From Clostridia bacterium (GTDB lineage Bacteria > Bacillota > Clostridia > Christensenellales > Borkfalkiaceae), in NCBI GenBank assembly GCA_017463145.1, contig JAFTPR010000043.1, positions 1-64,000 on the forward strand: 64,000 nt of DNA. Direction: 5' to 3'. The notes under the pieces are model-generated. The model did no database searches and was not told the origin of the DNA. It worked only from the letters and a program-made list of their open reading frames with translations. The position numbers and the translations under genes are program-made. Numbering within the stretch: position 1 is the stretch's first letter; every line of letters starts with the position of its first letter. Below are positions 57,048 to 64,000 of the stretch, piece by piece.

Positions 57048-57205
57048 ATATCGAGCAAAGAAATCAAACTTTCTTATTGGGTACGTAATAAAAGTTCTAT
57101 CCTGCTTTGGATATCTTTTGTTCTGCTCAAACAAACCTTTTACATTTTACATTACACAGCTCGATAGGAGAGGTTGAATTTTGGTTCAGCCTCTTTTCGT
57201 TTTCT
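57048..57205 (+). ncRNA. Putative structured small RNA, about 150 nt, XRE-controlled
   Basis: Predicted start 57048, end at a terminator AGAGGTTGAA / TTCAGCCTCT (57169-57194) with T-rich tail. Positions 2-9 of the RNA (TATCGAGC, 57049-57056) are complementary to 57159-57166 (GCTCGATA), closing a long loop. There is no ATG-started frame with a ribosome site. It stands alone between a repressor and convergent dapB. It could also be a short leader or toxin-antitoxin RNA. Confidence 0.55.
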
Positions 57206-57227
57206 ATAACGGAAAACAACAGGTAGT

Positions 57228-57259
57228 AAAAAACACGTAACGCAACCGCTACGTGTTTT
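57228..57259 (-). terminator. Terminator of the asd-dapA-dapB operon
   Basis: On the minus strand AAAACACGTA / TACGTGTTTT followed by T's, directly after dapB. Confidence 0.8.
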
Positions 57260-57279
57260 GTTTTGCTTGGTATATAAGC

Positions 57280-58044
57280 TTAATTGTTTTCTTCCGCTAA
57301 AAGGTCTTTCATCTCGTACCTGCCTGCGGGTTTTCCGTTTAAAAACTTTGCCGCGCGGATTGCGCCCACAGCGAATACGCGTTTGCTTCTTGCGCTATGC
57401 GAAATGGTAATAATTTCGTCTTCGCCCGCAAAAAGCACTTCGTGTTCGCCCACGATCGTGCCGCCGCGTACGGCGTGTATGCCGATCTCGCTTTTATCTC
57501 TTGCGCCCACGATACCTTCCCTGCCGCCGAGATATTTTTTCTTGCCGTCAAATACTTCGTTTATCGTATCCGCAAGCATAAGCGCCGTGCCTGAGGGGGC
57601 GTCCTTTTTCAGGTTATGGTGTTTTTCGATTATTTCCACGTCGTAAAGTTCACCCAATACGGTTGCGGCCGCTTTGCAGAGCGCTTGCAATACGTTTACC
57701 CCTAAGGAAAGATTTGCCGTTTTGAAGATAGGTACGCTTTTTGCGTATTCGTCTATCAAAGCAAGGTCCTTGGCGGTAAAACCCGTCGAGGCGAGCACGA
57801 TACCCAATTTATGCGCTTTGGCGTATTCCAAACGTTCTTTTACGTTTTCCGCCGAGGAGAAATCGACGATTACGTCCGCTTCCTCTTTCACGTCGGAAAA
57901 ACTTTTGTATACGGGTATACCGATTTCTTTCGGGAACAGATCCACCCCGCATACGGCAACGGCTTCGGTGTCGTTTTCTAACAGCGAGAGGACGTTTCCG
58001 CCCATTTTCCCGCACGCGCCGCAAAGAATAATTCTCGTTTTCAT
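57280..58044 (-). CDS. dapB: 4-hydroxy-tetrahydrodipicolinate reductase
   Basis: 254 aa. Second enzyme of the lysine/DAP branch; reduces HTPA with NAD(P)H. Rossmann GACGKMGG (9-16), the DAP-binding EKHHNLKKDAPSGTA with catalytic His and Lys, and GTIVGEHEVLFAGEDE near the C-terminus. Last gene of asd-dapA-dapB; its start codon overlaps the dapA stop. Confidence 0.96.
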   Translation of the reverse strand: MKTRIILCGACGKMGGNVLSLLENDTEAVAVCGVDLFPKEIGIPVYKSFSDVKEEADVIVDFSSAENVKERLEYAKAHKLGIVLASTGFTAKDLALIDEYAKSVPIFKTANLSLGVNVLQALCKAAATVLGELYDVEIIEKHHNLKKDAPSGTALMLADTINEVFDGKKKYLGGREGIVGARDKSEIGIHAVRGGTIVGEHEVLFAGEDEIITISHSARSKRVFAVGAIRAAKFLNGKPAGRYEMKDLLAEENN

Positions 58045-58934
58045 TACGCTTTTATCTCCAAACCGTAGTTTTGCATTGCCGCAATCAGTTTTGCTTTATT
58101 TTCGTCTTCCATAACCGTAAGAGGAGGACGGGGCGTACCTGCTTTGTAGCCGAGCAGGTTGACCGCTTCTTTGACGGGAATGGGGTTGACCTCCACAAAG
58201 CAAGCGTTTGCAAGGGGCAACAGCTTATCGTTAAGGGTAATAGCTTCGTCGATTTTGCCTTCTTTGACGAGCGTATACAGCTTTTTCACGTCTGCGGGTA
58301 CGATATTGGAAAGCACGGAAATAACGCCTGCGCCGCCGCAAGCAAGGATAGGGAAGTTGAGCGCGTCCTCGCCCGAGTACACGTCGCATTTTTCCCGTAC
58401 AAGGCGGAACGTTTCCATTGTCTTGCTCATATTGCCGCCTGCATCCTTAATGCCCGCCATATTGGGTATTTCCGCAATCTTCGCCATTGTGGCGGGTTGA
58501 ATTTCCACGCCCGTGCGCCCCGGTACGTTGTAAGCGATTACAGGGATAGATACCGCTTCGCAAATGGCTTTATAGTATGCAACCAAGCCGTTTTGCGTGC
58601 ATTTGTTGTAGTAGGGGGTAACGGCAAGCAAACCGTCCGCGCCGTACGCTTCCGCTTTTTGCGCCGTCATCACCGCGTCGGCGGTGTTATTGCTGCCGCA
58701 ACCGAAAATGACTTTTGCTCTTCCGTTGATCTTTTTGACGGTGTAGCCCATAAGCAAATGTTCTTCTTCAAACGACATTGTGGACGGTTCGCCCGTTGTG
58801 CCCAACACAACGATTGCATCCACGCCGTTTGCGATTTGGTTTTCAATGAGTTGCCCCATAACCTCGTAATTTACGCCGTTCTTATCAAAGGGAGTGATAA
58901 TGGCGGTCCCCACGCCGTTAAAAAATCCTTTCAT
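58044..58934 (-). CDS. dapA: 4-hydroxy-tetrahydrodipicolinate synthase
   Basis: 296 aa TIM-barrel aldolase; condenses pyruvate with aspartate semialdehyde. Schiff-base Lys163 in MAGIKDAGGN, Tyr135 in IAYNVPGRTG and the TTGE motif at 46-49. Length as in the family. Follows asd by 33 bp with an AAGGA-type site and is coupled to dapB. Feedback residues for lysine cannot be judged. Confidence 0.96.
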   Translation of the reverse strand: MKGFFNGVGTAIITPFDKNGVNYEVMGQLIENQIANGVDAIVVLGTTGEPSTMSFEEEHLLMGYTVKKINGRAKVIFGCGSNNTADAVMTAQKAEAYGADGLLAVTPYYNKCTQNGLVAYYKAICEAVSIPVIAYNVPGRTGVEIQPATMAKIAEIPNMAGIKDAGGNMSKTMETFRLVREKCDVYSGEDALNFPILACGGAGVISVLSNIVPADVKKLYTLVKEGKIDEAITLNDKLLPLANACFVEVNPIPVKEAVNLLGYKAGTPRPPLTVMEDENKAKLIAAMQNYGLEIKA

Positions 58935-58967
58935 ATCCTTATTGTATTCTCCAAAAATAATTTTTTG

Positions 58968-60047
58968 TTACTCAAAATACCCTTTTGCCGCAAGCAGCTC
59001 CGCAAGGAGAACTGCACCGCCTGCTGCGCCGCGGAGGGTGTTGTGCGAAAGTCCGACGAATTTGTAATCGAACACGTTGTCTTTGCGCAGTCTGCCCGCC
59101 GTTATGCTCATACCTGCCCCTTCCATTCTGTCCAATTTTGCTTGCGGACGGTTCTCTTCTTCAAAGTATCGGATAAACTGTTCAGGCGCAGAGGGGAGGG
59201 CAAGCTGTTGCGCCTCGCCGCCGTAATTTTTCCAAGCAGAAAGGATATCCGCTTCGGTGGGCGTGTTTTCAAACGATACGAACACCGCCGCGGTGTGCCC
59301 GTCGGAAACGGGTACGCGGAAGCATTGTGCCGTGATAGAAGGACCGTTTGCTGCAACGATTTCGCCGTTTACAACCTCGCCCCAAATTTTAAGCGGCTCT
59401 TTCTCGCTCTTTTCCTCTTCTCCGCCGATATAGGGGATTACGTTGTCGAGAATTTCGGGCATGGTCGCAAACGTTTTTCCTGCGCCCGAAATGGCTTGAT
59501 ACGTGCAAACGACGGCTTGTTTAATGCCGAATTTTTTCAAGGGGTGCAATAAAGGCACGTACGATTGCAACGAACAGTTCGATTTCACGGCAATAAAGCC
59601 GCGCTTTGTGCCGAGGCGTTTTCTTTGCGCCTCGATTACTTCGAGGTGGTTTGCGTTGATTTCGGGAATAACCATTGGCACGTCGGGTGTAAAACGGTGC
59701 GCTGAATTGTTGGACACGACCGGGATTTCTCTTTTTGCATACGCTTCTTCCAGCGCGCGAATTTTCGCCTTGTCCATATTGACTGCGCAAAATACGAAGT
59801 CTACGAGGGAAGCGATTTTTTCAATATCTGCTTCCGCGTCGAGCACCGTCATTGCGCGGTATTTTTCGGGAATAGGGCACTCGAACGCCCACTTGCCGTT
59901 TAAAGCCTCGGTATACGGCTTTCCTGCCGAACGGGAGGATGCCGCCAATACGGTTACGTTGAACCAAGGGTGGTTTTCTAAAAGACGTAAAAATCTCTGA
60001 CCGACCATACCCGTTGCGCCGATAACGCCTACGTTAAAATTTTTCAT
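58968..60047 (-). CDS. asd: Aspartate-semialdehyde dehydrogenase
   Basis: 359 aa. Makes aspartate semialdehyde for lysine, methionine and threonine. NADP site GATGMVGQ (10-17), active-site Cys158 in VKSNCSLQ, and GHTAAVFVSF near the substrate His. The variant with SNCSLQ and EESERKEP-like inserts is the archaeal/fungal-type Asd found in some Clostridia and Bacteroidetes. AAGGAG site. First gene under a lysine riboswitch. Confidence 0.94.
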   Translation of the reverse strand: MKNFNVGVIGATGMVGQRFLRLLENHPWFNVTVLAASSRSAGKPYTEALNGKWAFECPIPEKYRAMTVLDAEADIEKIASLVDFVFCAVNMDKAKIRALEEAYAKREIPVVSNNSAHRFTPDVPMVIPEINANHLEVIEAQRKRLGTKRGFIAVKSNCSLQSYVPLLHPLKKFGIKQAVVCTYQAISGAGKTFATMPEILDNVIPYIGGEEEKSEKEPLKIWGEVVNGEIVAANGPSITAQCFRVPVSDGHTAAVFVSFENTPTEADILSAWKNYGGEAQQLALPSAPEQFIRYFEEENRPQAKLDRMEGAGMSITAGRLRKDNVFDYKFVGLSHNTLRGAAGGAVLLAELLAAKGYFE

Positions 60048-60070
60048 ATGTCTTGCTCCTTATAAGGTAA

Positions 60071-60095
60071 AATAAAAAACGGATCATAGACCCGC
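60071..60095 (-). terminator. Riboswitch-controlled terminator before asd
   Basis: On the minus strand CGGGTC / GATCCG around TAT, then TTTTTTATTTT, 24 bp before the asd start codon. Formation would stop transcription when lysine is bound. Confidence 0.75.
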
Positions 60096-60147
60096 CTGAA
60101 AAAAGCAATATACCAAATTCCCCGAAAGCGGGGTCATATTCGGGATA

Positions 60148-60312
60148 AATAGCTCTTCACGGTGGGTGACAGTCATACGGGTATTCTCCCGTATGCCCAG
60201 CGCAAACGGACTTGTTCGCGCTTCGGCGGAGATACCCTTTCCCGTTTCGTCGCAAAAAGACAAGGTGTGTCCGCACCGTTGCGACGGGTACTGATGTTCG
60301 TCCGCTCCTCTA
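60148..60312 (-). promoter_or_regulatory. Lysine riboswitch (L box)
   Basis: The minus strand reads the conserved blocks in order: GAGGAGCGGA..CATCAGTA, GGGAAAGGGTATCTCCGCCG, AAGCGCG..CGCTGGG, a CATACGGG/CCCGTATG arm, then ACTGTCACCC and GTGAAGAGCTA. These match the lysine aptamer core. It lies 100-265 bp upstream of asd with a terminator between, so excess lysine should reduce asd-dapA-dapB transcription. Confidence 0.93.
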
Positions 60313-60323
60313 TTTACGTATTT

Positions 60324-60352
60324 ATTGTAGCATATCTGAAACAAAATGTCAA
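60324..60352 (-). promoter_or_regulatory. Promoter of the lysine operon
   Basis: On the minus strand TTGACA (60352-60347), 17 bp, TACAAT (60329-60324), just upstream of the riboswitch. Confidence 0.85.
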
Positions 60353-60509
60353 AGATTTTTTGCATAATACAAGAAAGTTATAAAATAATTTGAAATTTTT
60401 CCGAAAATTCCTTGAAATAATCACAAATTTGTAGTAAAATAGATACGTACGGTTTGAAAGTGTCCGTTTGCGGGTATATAAAACCGAATAAGTTTATCGG
60501 AGTTTTTCA

Positions 60510-61805
60510 ATGGCGCAACAAAAGAAGGGTTTCATCACCCGTTTGCTCGAAGGAAAAGAAAAGAGCGAGGAATATGCAAGAAGTACTTTGCCTACCAACC
60601 GTTGGCAACTGTTTTGGGATATTTTTAAAGGCAACTTCGGGAAGATTGTCAAGGTCAATCTCTTGACACTCCTCTTTTTTATTCCAATGATCGCCGTCAT
60701 CATTTTGCATTATATGCTCGGGGAAAGCAATTCCGTGCTGTACCCGTTCGGCGCAAATCTCGGCACAGGCTATCCCGCAGCGCCTATGCAACAGGGTCTT
60801 TCCGAATATCTGACAATGACAAACAGCCTTATTTTGTTTATCGGGATTGTGGTTGCCTCTGCTATTGCGGCGGTGGGATTGTCGGGTGGAATGTACGTTA
60901 TCCGTAATATGGTTTGGACGGAGGGTATCTTCGTTTCCAACGATTTTTGGAGAGGTATTAAGCTCAATTACAAAAACGCTTTGCAGACTTCTCTGTTTTT
61001 TACGTTGGTGCTTGCGATAAGCGGACTTTTAATCAACTTTGCAGAGTTTTCCATTGTGTTCCAAGGTTTGACGGGCTGGAAATCGGTCTGGATGCGAATT
61101 TCTCAGGTGACAAGTTACGTGTTTATCGTATTGTCTGCAATGATGACGTTTTGGATGATTGCGCTTGGCGTAAACTACAAGTTTAAATTTTTCCAAATGT
61201 TGAAAAATTCCTTTTTGTTGACAATCGGTACGCTTCCCCAAACGGTGTTTTTTGGGGTGTTGGCGCTCCTTCCGTACGTACTGTTCCTTTTTGAGAGTAT
61301 GTTCTTTATTGTTCTTGCCATAATGCTTGTGCTTTTGTTCGGGCTTGCGTATACGCTTCTCGTTTGGCTCGATTTTGCGCAATGGGTATTCGATAAGTAT
61401 ATCAACCCCAAGATCGAGGGTGCAAAAGTGGGCAGAGGTATTTACAACAAAGACGGCACTTCCCGTTTGACCGGGGACGACAGCGCCGCCGCAATCGAAT
61501 ATCAGCGCAACTTGTTGGCGCACGGCAAGTCCCGTTTGGTGGCGCACCCGATCAAGCCGATAGACGACTCGTTACAAGTCTACGAATTGCCCGCTTCTTT
61601 CTCCCGTGAGGACTTGAAGCGTTTGCGAGAAAGTAAGCAAAATATTATAGAGGATTCCGAAGCGTACGCCGAAGAACACAAGAACGACTTGCGCTACGTC
61701 GAATACAACAAACAGTTTGAGGAACGCGAAAAAGCGTTGCAGGACGAGCTGGATAAAAACGGTAAAAAGAAGAAGAGGAAGCCGCCGAAGATGCTCGGCG
61801 AATAA
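60510..61805 (+). CDS. Large membrane protein, DUF624-like, 431 aa
   Basis: About five to six helices between residues 40 and 285 (NLLTLLFFIPMIAVIILHYML; SLILFIGIVVASAIAAVGLSGGMYVIRNM; and others). The pattern FWDIFKGNFGKIVKVNLLTLLFFIPM and RNMVWTEGIFVSNDFWRGIKLNYK resembles DUF624/YesL proteins. A long charged coiled-coil tail follows (about 290-431, ending KKKKRKPPKMLGE). YesL-type genes often lie with sugar-uptake systems, but none is here. Single-gene unit; function unknown. Confidence 0.75.
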   Translation: MAQQKKGFITRLLEGKEKSEEYARSTLPTNRWQLFWDIFKGNFGKIVKVNLLTLLFFIPMIAVIILHYMLGESNSVLYPFGANLGTGYPAAPMQQGLSEYLTMTNSLILFIGIVVASAIAAVGLSGGMYVIRNMVWTEGIFVSNDFWRGIKLNYKNALQTSLFFTLVLAISGLLINFAEFSIVFQGLTGWKSVWMRISQVTSYVFIVLSAMMTFWMIALGVNYKFKFFQMLKNSFLLTIGTLPQTVFFGVLALLPYVLFLFESMFFIVLAIMLVLLFGLAYTLLVWLDFAQWVFDKYINPKIEGAKVGRGIYNKDGTSRLTGDDSAAAIEYQRNLLAHGKSRLVAHPIKPIDDSLQVYELPASFSREDLKRLRESKQNIIEDSEAYAEEHKNDLRYVEYNKQFEEREKALQDELDKNGKKKKRKPPKMLGE

Positions 61806-61854
61806 AAAACGGAGAATACGCGGCGAACTAAAATTCCTTTTATAGGTTATACAA

Positions 61855-62598
61855 ATGGAAAGACAATCGGCATATACAAATCTTGCCAAGTGGTTTGAAT
61901 ATTTAAACGACGACTGCGACTATGAAAATTGGTCGCAGTCTTTGACTGCCAAACTTTCTGCTTTCCCGTTGGAAACAGGTATCGATATCGGTTGCGGCGG
62001 CGGTTGGTTTACACGCGCTTTTCAAAAGGCTGGATATAAAATGACCGGGCTGGACAAATCTGTCGAAATGTTGGCCTATGCACAACAAGCCGCTTTACAA
62101 GCGGGGGTTCGGAGTGAATACGTGCTTGGTGATATTGCCGCCGTAAAGTTGCCGAAGCGTTTCGATTTTGCTACCGCAATTAACGATTGTATCAACTATA
62201 TTCCGAAAAATAAGCTCGATTCCGCGTTCAAAAACGTGGCGGGCGCGTTAAAAAAGGGCGGTATATTTTTGTTCGATATCAGTTCTCCGCGAAAATTTGA
62301 AGAAAAGATTGCAAATACTGTAAGCGTGGACGACCGCGCGGACGTGACGTATCTTGCGTTCAACCGTGTGGAAGCGGACGTCGCTACGCTCGACGTTACG
62401 TTGTTTATAAAGGAACAAAACGGTTCGTATACCCGTTTGGACGAAACGCACACGCAGTACGTGTACACCGCCGAGGAGATAGCGGATGCCCTGCAACGCA
62501 ACGGATTTACGCTTTTGGAAACGGCAGGGCACTTGGGCGAAGATATAAAAACGGCAGACAGGATTTCTTTTCTTGCGCAAAAGGGAGGACGACAATGA
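61855..62598 (+). CDS. Class I SAM-dependent methyltransferase
   Basis: 247 aa. Motif I GIDIGCGGGWFTRAF (about 40-54), acidic LDKSVEML at the end of strand 2, LGDIAAV, and motif IV FATAINDCINYI, typical of the Methyltransf_25/11 families (UbiE/BioC-like). Substrate unknown. Overlaps hslO by 4 bp, so the two are cotranscribed. Confidence 0.9.
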   Translation: MERQSAYTNLAKWFEYLNDDCDYENWSQSLTAKLSAFPLETGIDIGCGGGWFTRAFQKAGYKMTGLDKSVEMLAYAQQAALQAGVRSEYVLGDIAAVKLPKRFDFATAINDCINYIPKNKLDSAFKNVAGALKKGGIFLFDISSPRKFEEKIANTVSVDDRADVTYLAFNRVEADVATLDVTLFIKEQNGSYTRLDETHTQYVYTAEEIADALQRNGFTLLETAGHLGEDIKTADRISFLAQKGGRQ

Positions 62599-63431
62599 AA
62601 AACACGTTACGTACGCTTGTGTTCAACGGGCAAGTTTCGCTGACGATTGCCAATACGACGGGAATGGTCAACGACGCAATACGCTATCATATGCTTTCCG
62701 CAAGCTCGGCAAAAATTCTCGGCAAGGCGCTTTCCGCTATGACTTTTATGAGCGCGTGTTTAAAAAATTCCAAAGGGGAAATATCCCTTTCCGTGCAAAA
62801 CGGAGGCGAATGTGGGGATATAGCCGTTTCGGGCAATAAAGAATTGCATATGCGCGGATATATCGGCAATCCGTTCGCAGAGGGGGACGAGGAGAACTGT
62901 TTTGCGGAAAACAGCGCGCTTACGATTATTCGAGATGACGGTTATAACCGCCCGTTCGTAGGTTCGTGCGCTTGGCAAACAGGGGGCGTGGACGATTCGT
63001 TCGAGGAATATTTCCATATCAGCGAACAACTCCCTACGCGTATCCGTACGGTGGTGGAGATCGGCGAAAACGGACAATGCAATTTTGCAGGTGTAATCGC
63101 CTTGCAACTTTTGCCGTTTGCCGACGAGGAAGCGCTTGCCATGACGGCAAATACGCCGTTGGAAGAAATTTTGCAAAAACTCAAAACCACGCCCGTCGAA
63201 AGGTTGGTAGGCGACAACTTCGACGCGGATATAAGCGTGTGGGAGGGTGGACTTGCTTTGTATCAATGCAACTGCTCACGCGAGTACCTCAAAAAGGTGC
63301 TCGTCACGATCGGGAAGGCGGATTTTAATAAGATTGTGGAAGAAGACGGCGCAGTAAAGGTGCATTGCCATTATTGCAACAGCGACTATACGTTTACAAA
63401 AGAGGATGAAGAGGAAATTTTCGGAAAATGA
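62595..63431 (+). CDS. hslO: Redox-regulated chaperone Hsp33
   Basis: 278 aa. Activated by oxidation to hold unfolded proteins. N-terminal core (TMSACLKNSKGEISLSVQNGGECGDIAVSG, YIGNP), linker and the C-terminal zinc site CNCS and CHYC, the four cysteines that release Zn on oxidation. Full length. Overlaps both neighbours (ATGA). Confidence 0.95.
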   Translation: MKNTLRTLVFNGQVSLTIANTTGMVNDAIRYHMLSASSAKILGKALSAMTFMSACLKNSKGEISLSVQNGGECGDIAVSGNKELHMRGYIGNPFAEGDEENCFAENSALTIIRDDGYNRPFVGSCAWQTGGVDDSFEEYFHISEQLPTRIRTVVEIGENGQCNFAGVIALQLLPFADEEALAMTANTPLEEILQKLKTTPVERLVGDNFDADISVWEGGLALYQCNCSREYLKKVLVTIGKADFNKIVEEDGAVKVHCHYCNSDYTFTKEDEEEIFGK

Positions 63432-64000
63432 AAAAAAGCAAAACGGCAAAAATAGATTTAAGCGAAGCGCGTCTTGCGCGTATGGCGGATAAATACTACA
63501 ACGAGGGCAAATATCTTTCCGCCCTCCGTCTTGCCGTGCGCCAATACGAATTGTTCGGCGGTGACGAAGAAGTTTTTGCCCGTTTTTCCGATATTTACGA
63601 GGGAATGGGTTTGCACCTTTCCGCTATAAATTGGTGGTATCGGTATCTCGATATCGCTATGGAGGACGAGCTGCCTGATATTTACGAGGGACTTGCCGTC
63701 AACTATCTCAATCTTGGCAACGAAACGCAATCGGCATATTATTATAACAAGCTCATTGATGCGGACGATACGCTTCCTAACGAAACGAAGCTGGATATTA
63801 TCGACGCTTTCGCAAAGGACAAAAAAGAGAAATTGCGTTTTGTTTATCCGCCCAAGCTTGCCGATTATTCTAAGGAAATAGAGTTTGGTTCAAGAGCGTT
63901 GAAAATGGGGGATTGTCCCCGTGCCATTCAAACGCTTTCGGTGGTGGAACGAGGCTCGAAAGATTATCCGCAGGCAATAGAAATGCAGGCGGTAGCGCAG
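63428..64000 (+). CDS. TPR-like protein (3' truncated by window)
   Basis: Starts in the ATGA overlap with hslO and stays open for 191 codons to the end of the window. Residues 20-190 show repeated helical pairs: MADKYYNEGKYLSALRLAVRQYELFG, FARFSDIYEGMGLHLSAINWWYRYLDIAM, IYEGLAVNYLNLGNETQSAYYYNKLI, and ALKMGDCPRAIQTLSVVERG, as in tetratricopeptide repeats. Soluble, probably a scaffold. Function unknown. Confidence 0.8.
   Translation, partial: MKKSKTAKIDLSEARLARMADKYYNEGKYLSALRLAVRQYELFGGDEEVFARFSDIYEGMGLHLSAINWWYRYLDIAMEDELPDIYEGLAVNYLNLGNETQSAYYYNKLIDADDTLPNETKLDIIDAFAKDKKEKLRFVYPPKLADYSKEIEFGSRALKMGDCPRAIQTLSVVERGSKDYPQAIEMQAVAQ

Noticed and set aside
58071..59552. 493-aa plus-strand frame across dapA and asd
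   Set aside because: Antisense to two certain genes, His/Cys/Phe-rich and without any domain.
1..64000. CRISPR array, restriction-modification, or classical toxin-antitoxin operon
   Set aside because: I saw no regularly spaced direct repeats, no cas, methylase or endonuclease genes, and the XRE genes are not next to recognisable toxin families.

Overview
The window looks like a chromosomal piece of an uncultured, anaerobic, low-to-middle GC member of the Firmicutes (Clostridia). This rests on a long Bacillus/Clostridium-type SRP RNA, a lysine riboswitch on asd-dapA-dapB, KtrAB potassium uptake, an ECF transporter core, pyruvate:ferredoxin oxidoreductase, strong GGAGG ribosome binding sites and frequent TTGACA-17-TATAAT promoters. 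No species can be named from the sequence alone.

Layout. 1-10.8 kb: a mosaic of small transcription units, namely ktrB (cut by the window edge)-ktrA, a small XRE module, a histidine phosphatase, a divergent DeoR-regulator/MATE-exporter pair, a HAD phosphatase that may be leaderless, tRNA-Glu with a duplicated 3' end, an XRE/lipoprotein pair, a DUF421 protein, mntP and a SASA-type esterase. Several short repeats and terminators here look like scars of repeated insertion.

10,879-28,236: a 17.3-kb integrated mobile element in the 3' end of tRNA-Pro(CGG), bounded by a perfect 27-bp direct repeat. It carries a tyrosine integrase, an XRE repressor with a divergent operator/promoter, and about 25 rightward genes ending in a winged-helix replication-type protein. 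About half of the products carry a membrane segment, several are N-terminally anchored beta-rich proteins (one with a glycine-rich linker), and one is a 770-aa multi-pass membrane protein with a degenerate P-loop resembling Zot/pI-like assembly ATPases. No terminase, portal, tail, relaxase or T4SS gene is visible. My best reading is a cryptic filamentous-phage-like (inovirus-like) or otherwise undescribed membrane-based element. It also holds two tRNA-like mini-structures lacking a D-arm, a triple in-gene palindrome, and a strongly structured 300-bp non-coding region. This is the most novel part of the window.

28.2-38.5 kb: a degenerate second copy of the attR flank, a phosphoglycolate-phosphatase-like HAD protein, a DUF1292-like membrane protein, nifJ, an OmpR/EnvZ-like two-component pair with downstream membrane proteins, an acetyltransferase and a ZIP transporter. 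38.5-57 kb: two tiny peptides with a shared C-terminal motif, dinB, SRP RNA, an Mrp ATPase, a secreted MBL-fold hydrolase, a fused two-domain ECF ATPase with ecfT and truA, then mnmE, a LysR regulator, lepA, an MGMT-like gene, hemW, a phosphatase, aroK, a panE-like gene and gltX. 56.7-64 kb: an XRE repressor divergent to an apparent 150-nt structured RNA, the lysine operon (asd-dapA-dapB, leftward, lysine riboswitch), a large membrane protein, a methyltransferase, hslO, and a TPR-like gene running off the end.
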